Below, in pieces: positions 55,493-64,000 of a DNA stretch of 64,000 bases; position 1 is the first letter of the stretch, and the number at the start of each line of letters is the position of its first letter. Where the stretch lies: NCBI GenBank assembly GCA_021014945.1, contig MU266410.1, positions 1-64,000 on the forward strand, in the 5' to 3' direction. The position numbers were made by a program, and so were the translations under genes. The stretch comes from Leucogyrophana mollusca (lineage: Eukaryota; Basidiomycota; Agaricomycetes; Boletales). A model generated the notes under the pieces. That model was given only the letters and a program-made list of their open reading frames with translations. It was not told the origin of the DNA and did not search any database.

Positions 55493-58313
55493 ATGGCAAA
55501 GAAGAAAGCGGCAGGAGCAGCAGCCTCGAAATCCGCTGCGAAGGCTGCCAAGAAGGCCAAAGCTGCCCAGAAAGTGGATCGGAAAGAGAAGAAGAAAGTC
55601 TCTAAAGATCGTCGCGAGGACGATCAGGATGACGAAGATCTTGAGGAGATCTTGGACAAGGTGATAATTCTCCGATCGACCAGTACGCCCACTGATCTGG
55701 GTTCTTATCCAGTAGATGCGGAGACAATGGGAAGAGGCGCACACTGTCACGGAAGAACTGGTCGAGGGCCCACCGAGCAGGCGGGCGAATGCCACTCTGA
55801 CTGCTTGCCCCAACGGAAATCATCTCTGGTGTATAGGAGGCGAGTTCTTCAGCGACGACGGGAAAGCGGTTTGTGCCCCATTTCCGCATCGATTTCAAAT
55901 TTCACAGTTGAACTCAGTATTTTTACAACGACGTCTTTCGATACTCTCCCGACAAAGTGCGCCGGCTTTCGTTGGATTGCGCGTCGTGCTAATCCGATCG
56001 ACCCCTTCAGGACGAATGGCGCAAGTTCGTATCTCCAACCTGTCCAGGCCCGCGCTCAGCTCATAGCGTCGTCGCGACACCCGCCGGAGGAGGGAAACTC
56101 TTTCTCTTTGGTGAGTCGCATCACATCGTGCGGATCTCGTAACTGATACCCATCCGATCCAGGTGGCGAGTTCTCTTCCCTGTACCAGAACAACTTTCAC
56201 CACTATCGCGACTTCTGGTGCTTTGACGTCGCTACACACAGCTGGGAACGTCTGGAGACTAAAGTACGGCCAAGTGCGCGATCAGGGCATCGGCAAGTGT
56301 GCTGCATTTGATTGTTCGAGACAACCCATTCATTGTGGCTTAGAATGGCCATGTGGAAGCACTACATTGTTCTGTTCGGTGGATTTTACGACCCGGGATA
56401 CAAAAGTGCGACATCCGCCATGTCTGTGAAGGCGTCGAGTGATCTGAGCCTTTGCAGCGAACTACCTCAACGACACATGGTTATTCGACACGCAGGAGTA
56501 CAAATGGCGACAGATTGAGTTCAGGGAGACCGATCGCAAGCCGTCGTGAGTACGCAGAAGGGAGGCAACAAACAACACTAACGCGACTCAGGCCTCGAAG
56601 TGGGTTCTCCTTCCTGCCCACCGCTGACGGCATACTTCTCCATGGTAGTTGCAACTATGATCTCCTTTGTCGGTTCTGATGTGTCTTATCTCCTTGTCTA
56701 GGCGGCTACTGCAAAGAATATGCCAAAGGCAAGCGGCCGATGGGCGTTATGCTTGATGACACGTGGTTTCTTAGGTATATCACCTCTCGGAGAGACAAAC
56801 TTTTTGACTGATCTCTGCCGTGTTTTGGTAGAATGTCTTTGGACACAAATACTGAAGGCAAAACGTCTGACCCTCTGACCCTCAAATGGGAAAAGCGCAA
56901 GAAATCCGCCACCGCGTACGCTCCGTCACTTCGCTCGGGATGCACCATGACCATATGGTCCTCGAAAGGCATGGGGATCCTCTTTGGCGGGGTCACTGAT
57001 GAGGATACCGACGAGGAAAGCTTGCAGAGTACATTTTGGAACGATCTGTACGCTGAAAAACCTCTTTGGACGTCTCGTGCCTGATTATTCGTGCTAGTTA
57101 TGGATATCTGCTCGCTGGCAATGGAAGATGGCAATCTCTGACGCTGAAGCAGCCCAAAAAGAGAGGGGGTTCCTCAAAGAAAAAAGGAGTAGCTCCCACA
57201 CCGGCGCCTAATAAATACCACGGAGGTTCGGACGAGGACAGTGATCCCGAAGCAGAAGATGTACCGGTTCGTCACCTAATTTCTTTCACATAAGTTCTTA
57301 ACGTTCGTATTATCTAGAAATCCGCGAACGCCACTGTGAAAACCCCGCCGACTGTGCTGGATGTCGACCCCGAAGATCCCAATTCATCGGCACCGATGCC
57401 TCGCTACAATACCATGCTCGCTGTCTTGCGCAACACCCTTTACATGTTAGTTCTCCATCCATGTTATCCCAACACGTGCTCAGCCGCTATGACTCTGTAG
57501 CTACGGCGGGATTTTTGAGCGTGGCTCGCGAGAGTACACACTGGACGACTTTTATTCTCTCCAGCTGGATAAACTAGATCGATATACGTGTTTGAAGCAC
57601 AGCGGTGTCGTGATACCTGTCGAGGAGGAGAGTAGCAGTGACGAGGATGGGGAGGATGAGGATGGCAGTGACGACGACGACGACGACGATAGCGAGGGTA
57701 CCGAAGAAAGAGACCCCCCCACGGTGACGGCCGATGCTACCGACGGGCAGGCGGCTGAGAACGAAGTCGAGAGTATCAATGGACAAACACAGGAGGACAA
57801 GGTAGGGCCATCTACGTAATTTATGACAAGCAGTGTAATCAATTCCCTTCACAGGACGACCTTCGAGTCAAAGCTACTGAATTCTTGGGTGTGGCGAGCA
57901 AGGACACCGAACGTTCTGCGGAGGACATCATCAGTACTCCTTTACCGGGAGAAACGCTTGCCATGTTCTACGCTCGTTCACGTGGGTGCCGTCCACGATG
58001 ATAACGTACAATTCACACTGATAGTCAAGTTTTTAGGTGAATACTGGACCCAAAAAGCTCACAATATGAGCGATAACCGTGGCAAGTTACTTCGACGGGA
58101 TGGATTCAGCTTGTCGGAGGAAAGATACGGTAAGGCCACCCCCAAGTGAAGTGATCTCTGCTTACACGAACATTTCTACTAGCTGCTTACAAGCCTATCC
58201 TGGAGGAGGTAGAAAAAATATTAGCCGAGGCCGGTCTGGATGACGAGGAGATAAAGATGGGCACCGCGAGAGACGTGGCGGGAGGCGTAGGTCAAAGCCG
58301 CAATCGTCGTTGA
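55493..58313 (+). CDS. kelch-repeat protein of the KLHDC4/Kel3 family
   Basis: A many-exon gene starting MAKKKAAGAAASKSAAKAAK, a Lys/Ala-rich basic N-terminus, then EDLEEILDK. Kelch blades follow: HLWCIGGEFFSDDGK, AHSVVATPAGGGKLFLFGGE, HHYRDFWCFDVATHSWERLE, YIVLFGGFYDPG, NYLNDTWLFDTQEYKWRQIE, GVMLDDTWFLR and GMGILFGGVTDEDTDEESLQ. An acidic stretch (EDEDGSDDDDDDDSEGTEER) and a conserved C-terminal block (GETLAMFYARS, EYWTQKAHNM, GKLLRRDGFSLSEERY) match yeast Kel3/YPL263C and human KLHDC4. The propeller likely mediates protein contacts; the cellular role is poorly known. Exon ends were confirmed only where the blades continue across introns, so small junction errors are possible. Confidence 0.85.
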
Positions 58314-58607
58314 ACTTGCACCTTAATATAACGGTTAAATACTGAATGTAAACGAAAATGACAGTGCTGAACCTTCTAGCTTTCGCTTTCAAGCGCAACG
58401 TTGCCCGAGATTCCAAAGCGAAACGACATTCCAAATTTGGAACATCAGAAAGCGTTGAGTTGAACCACGAACACACCGTAGCCATCAAAAACAAGGCTAC
58501 GCTTCACAGTATGGTGCGTAATAAGCGATGCTCAACACGTTCTTCTCAGAGCAATCTCAAAGAGCTCTACAATCCTTTGTTAGGCTGTACAAGGAATATC
58601 GACGTCC

Positions 58608-59108
58608 ATGAGCACATCAATCGCCGGCATGTCCATGTCGTCAACAACACATCCATCCGTACAGGCCATGCCACCCGAGCTCGAACAGACACTCTCAATG
58701 CTTTCGGCACACCGTTCAGTCCTAGGATACCTGCTACTATCAAGAGGCGACCAGGTGTCCATAATACGCCACTCGGGCGTGGTTTTCGAGGGCGAGCAAG
58801 GAAGGAAGTACGCGAGTGTTATTGGCAAGATCGTGGAGAGCGTGCAGGCGGGTTTGGAGGAGGTGAGCGGCTCGGAGAACGATGGTGTAAGCGGCTTTGT
58901 TGGATACGCTGTGGGACATTATTCATGTATTTCGATGCAGGATAATATTCGGTTCATGAGGATACGAACGAAACGGCATGAGATCATGATTTCGCCAGGT
59001 GCGCAATACCCCGTGCTTTTGGGTCTTGTAGTTACGTTTTAAACTGATGAACTGCCATTATTAGATGAGCGGTATCTACTAGCTGTTCTGCACGATCCAG
59101 CAACATAG
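58608..59108 (+). CDS. DYNLRB: roadblock/LC7 dynein light chain
   Basis: Three exons (58608-58886, 58941-58998, 59065-59108) encode 126 residues. The roadblock fold signature is full length: PPELEQTLSMLSAHRSVLGY, LLLSRGDQVSIIRHSGVVFE, YASVIGKIVESVQAGLEEV, then DNIRFMRIRTKRHEIMISPD and ERYLLAVLHDPAT. Roadblock light chains dimerise on the cytoplasmic dynein intermediate chain and support retrograde transport and nuclear migration. The last exon is short (44 nt) and is easily missed; without it the conserved end is lost. The N-terminus carries a Ser/Met-rich extension of about 20 residues before the usual start. The gene follows the kelch gene by 294 bp. Confidence 0.92.
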
Positions 59109-59755
59109 TTGTCGCATCGATCTTCAACATTGATCACACTTTTGTATCTTCTATTGTATGGGACCTTGGATTAATTCAACTTCGCGTGAAAGACCGACAG
59201 CACGTACGGCGGGAATAACAATCCCTCGCAGTCTTGGATACGACCGGACAGGTATGGAGGGGTAGGAAGATTTAACATGGCTTTAGATGTTTATCAAGCT
59301 GTTCCGACGCTAAAGGCCTTATTAGAGTCCTTGGGGTTGGGGTGAATAGCCGGATCTGGGGCTCGTGGCCCAGTATGGGTCAATAGTACGTTTCTCGGCC
59401 TTAGCAGGTGAGTGTTCTTTGTGGACTCTGACTTTCGTGACTATACAGCGGAACCCTGTGAGTACCCCATCGCGCTGCGAGCTCCTGCCTCCCAACTCCA
59501 GAATCGGCGGCGTTCTACGTCAGGACTTAGGAAAGCACTTACTCAGCTCAACGGCACCTTAAACCTCTGCTTCCAGAGGCTCGCGTACATTGGCAGAAAG
59601 CCGCCTGCTCTACGCCGATCCTCGATGAAGTGTTGCTCAAGGTGTCAAATATCAGCCTCTTCGTCAATTCGATCACTACTCGTACAGTTGACGTATTGCT
59701 ACAGATCGTGTCCAAACGGCACTTTTCACTAGCGATGACCGGCCGGCAACGGAGT
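59109..59755. other. intergenic, convergent gene ends
   Basis: 3' flanks of the dynein light chain and of the reductase on the opposite strand. No features recognised. Confidence 0.4.
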
Positions 59756-61165
59756 CTATGCATGGCCACGTACAACTTTGGGCTCATACCTACGCAGTAG
59801 GTCAGCGATCGTAACAGCTGAAGTTTCCAAGGCATAACGCACGGCTCCTCCAGGTAAGCAATCTCCTCTGGGGTGAGCTCGAACCCGGTCACAATGCTCT
59901 CCTCGAGCCTGGCGATCGAGTTGACGCCAACGATAGGACTCGCAACTTTCGTGTTGACCCACGCGAGTGCGACTTGGCCCATCTTCCACCCCTTCTTCTT
60001 CGCGATCTCTTCGACACGACCGATGATCACCTTGTCGGACTCTGAAAATTTCTTCTCGAAGATTGTTCCCTTGGCGGAGGTCAGCCGAGTGGTCTCAACT
60101 CCGTAGGGACGGGCGAGGTCTCCTCCTCCAAGCGGGGCCCATGGGATAACCTTGATCATAATCAACACAAATTCACCCTAGGGACAATGTTTGCGCACCC
60201 CGATACCTAAAAACCGTGATTTAGAGGCTTCCGCGAAGAAAAATTGAGTGAAAACTGACCATTGTACTTGCAGTATGCCAACATCTCGCGCTCCTAGTGC
60301 GGGAGACAAGGATCAGGCTTGTCCACATGACAAGACTCAACCCAACGCACCTCTTCACGGTAGAGTAAGGAGTACTCATCCTGCATACTCACAAACTTCG
60401 TCCAGCCATTTTTGCTCGCGACTTCGTTGAGAAGTGCGAACTGCCAGCACCGCATGGAACTGGCACCGATATACCGCACTTTCCCGCTCTGAACAAGGTC
60501 GTGAAGAGCTTTCATTGTCTCCTCAACAGGAGTGACTGAGTCAAAGCGATGGATCTGGAGAAGGTCGAGATACGGTGTATCTAGACGCTCAAGTGAGGCA
60601 TCGACAGCATTGAAGATTGCGGCACGGGAAAGACCAGACTGGTTGACGTACTCCCGCAGCTTGTCGAGGCCGGGAACTACACTACCCCTGATACTGGGGT
60701 CAGAAGCAACTATGCCGAAGCACTTTGAAGCTATAACAATCTGATGGCGAGGGATGTTATACTGCCGTGCAAGAGTAAGTTATGAAGAGTTCTTCGTTCG
60801 ACATGACAACAGACCTGCTTGATAAATTTCCCGACTAGGCGCTCTGATTCACCGTTGGAGTAGACATTGGCAGTATCGATGGTATTGATCCCGAGATCCC
60901 ATGCAGCCTTAAGGATCGGGAGGGAAGCCTCTTCATCGAGGACCCACGGCTATCGACTTCAGTGAGCAAGTATCCCCATTGCGAGAATGCAGTAGCACTC
61001 ACACTCCATTTCGACGAACCAATGCTCATAGCGCCAAGCTAGGGGGTGATTAGATATTGCGACGAGTGAATACGTCATTCGAGGCATGGTACTCACGATT
61101 GGCACAGACACCTTAAGGCCAGTCTTACCCAAGTAGCGGTATTCGACAGTAGGTTTTCCGGACAT
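59756..61165 (-). CDS. aldo/keto reductase (AKR superfamily)
   Basis: Eight exons (61165-61097, 61038-61003, 60949-60815, 60761-60351, 60293-60260, 60206-60199, 60150-59843, 59789-59756) encode 344 residues. Family blocks are [45 protein letters not shown] (catalytic Asp and Tyr), QIVIASKC (catalytic Lys), DLLQIHRFD (catalytic His), [43 protein letters not shown] and [16 protein letters not shown] (NADP-binding). It is a cytosolic NADPH-dependent oxidoreductase of the voltage-channel-beta/YakC-like group acting on aldehydes or ketones; the substrate is unknown. The sixth exon is only 8 nt, and the total length is a multiple of three only when it is included. Confidence 0.9.
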
Positions 61166-61633
61166 TTTGGCGACAGCGACGTTGTCAATATCGAGGGTGT
61201 AGTGAAGGAGTTGAGCGTCGCATCCTGACTCTTGTATTTATGCGTTTGGGGGGACACCTAATCTTGTGACCTCGAGCGGGATTTCCAAGGAGGAATTCTA
61301 GTGGTGACACTTCTAATATTAGCACTAGGTGGGGTACGATCAATTGTGAGAACTACGTAGGAAGATAAGGCTTACCATCGGACCGTAGCAAGCACTTCGC
61401 GCGAAAAAGATATGAGCGGGCTTCCGCAAGCACGACACTTGGGGCTGGGATTGCTCAAGGCGGTGAAAAACGCCAACCCTGACAGGATGAAATGACTCCG
61501 AGAAGATAGGACTCGGAAAGTGTTTGATCACAAGTACCAACAAGCGCTGAGAGACGTAGTAAATTCAAAGAGGGTACGCTATCGTAGCTCAAAGGATAGT
61601 TGATATGGGGATAACCCCTAAGATTCGGGCTCT
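61166..61633. other. intergenic, reductase promoter
   Basis: A 468-bp spacer between two reverse-strand oxidoreductase genes. No distinct element seen. Confidence 0.4.
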
Positions 61634-63253
61634 TTAATGGTCTGCGACCACGATGACACTCTTACCGACGTTGGTACCCTTCAGCACGGCAAGGATCGCT
61701 TCTCCGACATGCTCCAATCCCCTAGTGATATCTTCTCGGTATTTGAGTTGACCATTCGCAAGCATCGCGGGAATCTCCGTGTAGAAGGTTTCCTTGAATT
61801 CCGAGAAAATGCTGGTCACGATGAAGCCTGACATTTTGATCTCTTTGGAGACGACATTCATCATGTTCTGTGCAAAAATAATGTCAGCCGCATGTACTAT
61901 CGCTGGAGTATATGCCACACTCACCTTGAGTAGATATGGCGCCGTATTGTATGACGAGATCATCCCGCATTCCTGTGTAGTGTCAAGTCTTCAATATAAC
62001 TCAGAAAAGAGGATTCATACAATAAAGCGCGCATGCTTCGCAGCTGCCTCGAACGCGGCGTCGAGTGTCTCTCCTCCGACATTATCCCAGTACCTATGGA
62101 CACTGAATATAAGTCACACAAGCCAAGAAGATCCAAAGATGACGAACACATCTATCGGACCCTCCTTTTGTAACACCTCAAGCGTATTTGTGGTTTTGTA
62201 GTTGAACGCTACATCCGCCCCAAGCTCTTTCATAAACTGTACCTTGTCTTCGGACCCAGCGGACGCAATGACCCTGAGTCCATCTCGCTTTGCCAGCTGA
62301 ATCACTTGCCTTAGAGCCCGTCGTCAGTTATGCATTATTTCGGCCGCCGACGATTACGAACGAGCCAACAGCACCTGGGACACATGTCAGGCACCGTTCC
62401 CTTAGACATGCAAGATGCAAAAAACGTGCTAACCTGCCCCTGTGGTGACGAAAACAATCTCTCCCTGAAGAACAACGGTCGGAAAGAGATAACATATCAT
62501 AAGATAATCCAAACCCGTTTGGCCTGTGCGAACTTCTTCCAAGCGGAATACGCCGTTTGCCCTGCTGGGGGTCAGAAAAAGGACTGGATCCCGGTGGAAA
62601 TGGGAGTTACCAGGCATTCCAGCTGCCCCAACGTACACCGACCAGGGCAGCTTCTCCTTGTTTTCAACGACTTCTAACCATTTCGCGTCCGATTGGATAG
62701 TGTACTCTTGAAAGACTGCCAATAACCATGAGATTCGGTTCAGAATTTCTTTGAAACGAAATGAACCCACGGAATATTCCATAGAGATGGCTTCCTGCCT
62801 TGATGGTGGGATGCTCTGACCGTAAAACAACACCAACCCCGAAGCCAAAGATGCTTCATGGAAGGACCGCCATCTCGTCAAAATCAATGTAAAAACAGGG
62901 CAGAAATCGCCACTGACGGCTTGCCTAACTCGTACGGGGCCTGTCTGGAGTTCATAATTACATGCTGTGACGTAGTATCAAAGCCTTACACTATATGAAG
63001 TCTTAGAGAGATCTCTCATCCGCCCCCTCATGTACGGGTCGATAGACAAGACAAGGGTTTTCAGCAAGAACCCTCCGTCTAAAGGCGCACAATCGAGGTC
63101 GATCGTCTGACTTGCATCATACACTGTGGTTCTACCGGGTATTGGGTAACCTGACAACGCGGCCGTGAACGCTTATCGTATTGTGACGCCGCACAATCAC
63201 GCACCTGTGGGTACCTCGTTGAAGAGATGGCGACCGTTCGTGATGGGCGCCAT
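61634..63253 (-). CDS. MDR-family NADP-dependent reductase (prostaglandin reductase-like)
   Basis: A reverse-strand gene with many short exons starting MAPITNGRHLFNEVPT, then GYPIPGRTTVYDASQTIDLD, LDGGFLLKTLVLSIDPYMRG, GFGVGVVLRSEHPTIKAGSH, EYTIQSDAKWLEVVENKEKL, WSVYVGAAGMPG, GEIVFVTTGAGAVGSF, IQLAKRDGLRVIASAGSEDK, GADVAFNYKTTNTLEVL, YWDNVGGETLDAAFEAAAKH and NVGKSVIVVADH. This is the zinc-free medium-chain dehydrogenase/reductase group that reduces alpha,beta-unsaturated carbonyls with NADPH (leukotriene B4 dehydrogenase/PTGR type). The nucleotide-binding segment is VTTGAGAVG. One segment after GMPGQT is shorter than usual, so that exon border is unresolved. It follows the aldo/keto reductase in the same orientation, but no pathway link is evident. 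Confidence 0.85.
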
Positions 63254-63411
63254 GCGTCGCACTGGTGAAGGGGGCAATCGATGCGTGATTGATCAATACC
63301 TCCCAAGTGGGAACGTGTCTCCTTTAAAGCATGTAGAGCCCCTGGTTATCCCCATCAGCAAACTGGGGAAATGATGCTGACATGATAGCAGTCTACCGGC
63401 ATGAGCCATTA

Positions 63412-63977
63412 GGGGGGTTCAGAGTAGGATTTGGGACGCGATTTGGGACGCGATTTGGACCGCGATTTGGACCACGATTTGGGAATACAGAATCAAAATC
63501 AAAATCTATCACCAAATGCTCGAGCTCACCAACGCTCTCGTCGTCGTCGTTGCGCCCGGATATAGTCCTCAGAGTCCAGAGTCAGAACTTGAGCCACTGG
63601 AAGATGTTGTGTCAGAGGAGCTGGAAAAGTCATAACGGCTGGCTCGTGATTCCGCTGCAAGAGTAGCCAGGTATGAGTTTAGAAGAGCTTCCGTTGCTAG
63701 CTGCCGCTCTGTTTTGTATGGCATGTAGGCAGTACGGTAGTTCTAAATTTGCGACGCTGCGAGCTGCGACGGCGGTATACTTGAAACTCCATCCGGCTGC
63801 CCTCACACAAGATTCGGAAGCGTCCGAAATCGAGTCCAAATCGAGTCTGAATCGCGGGCGTCAGAGCAAAACCGCGATTTCGGATGCATTTCAAACTTCT
63901 CAAACTTTCCAAATCGTGGTCCAAATCGCGGTAAATCGCGTCCAAATCGCGTCCCAAATCCTACTCTGAACTCCCCC
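63412..63977. mobile_element. 0.57-kb MITE-like element with long inverted repeats
   Basis: The two ends are inverted copies of about 70 bp: left 63412-63483, right 63905-63977. Both read gggggNgttcagagtagg, then repeats of gatttggRacgc ending ccgcgatttggaccacgatt. A TA dinucleotide flanks each side (63410-63411 and 63978-63979), as left by Tc1/mariner-type insertion. The interior of about 420 bp has no transposase, so it is non-autonomous. The internal gatttgg-type subrepeats would let each strand fold into a long hairpin. It is unrelated in sequence to the transposon at 47.7-49.1 kb. Confidence 0.85.
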
Positions 63978-64000
63978 TATTGAGATGTGCTAACAACTCA

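Noticed and set aside
63100..63253. Broken N-terminus of the MDR reductase
   Set aside because: An upstream exon starting MAPITNGRHLFNEVPT and a 54-nt intron supply the conserved N-terminus, so the gene appears intact.

Overview
The window looks like nuclear DNA of a filamentous basidiomycete, most likely an Agaricomycete. Nearly every gene is split by short GT-AG introns (mostly 48-75 nt), start codons sit in CACCATG-like contexts, and the gene families (RUS1/DUF647, class II eIF4E, UVRAG/ATG14-type protein, F-box proteins, 7-TM fungal rhodopsin-like proteins, small secreted proteins) are typical of these fungi. No genus can be named safely. Spliced models were checked by reading frame and exon phase; almost all give lengths divisible by three.

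Layout. 1-2.3 kb: two decayed copies of a small secreted protein family whose intact member lies at 49.6-50.1 kb. 2.7-7.2 kb: sphingoid-base-1-phosphate phosphatase and a RAI1/DXO decapping nuclease. 7.7-12.5 kb: remnant of a short lineage gene, then two tandem 7-TM membrane proteins. 13-19 kb: class II eIF4E, an unknown helical protein and an F-box protein. 21.4-28.9 kb: DPH3, two tandem decayed F-box genes, a RUS1-family protein and a nucleotidyltransferase-like protein of unknown role.

29-43.9 kb: a gene-poor, micro- and minisatellite-rich island of about 15 kb with a single gene, a bHLH transcription factor with a very long loop. 43.9-50.1 kb: GPN2 GTPase, a second decayed copy of the short lineage gene, a small secreted protein, a 1.37-kb terminal-inverted-repeat transposon and the intact secreted protein. 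51.8-63.3 kb: a compact housekeeping block with a UVRAG/ATG14-type autophagy protein, an F-box protein, a KLHDC4/Kel3 kelch protein, a roadblock dynein light chain, an aldo/keto reductase with an 8-nt exon, and an MDR-family NADP-dependent reductase. A 0.57-kb MITE-like element with about 70-bp inverted repeats ends the window.

The genes form no single pathway: conserved cell-biology genes are interspersed with fast-evolving accessory genes (secreted proteins, 7-TM proteins, F-box proteins) that show duplication and decay. I saw no biosynthetic cluster, rRNA, tRNA or CRISPR. The most unusual signals are the scattered secreted protein family, the two inverted-repeat elements, the long-loop bHLH gene in its satellite island, and the micro-exon.
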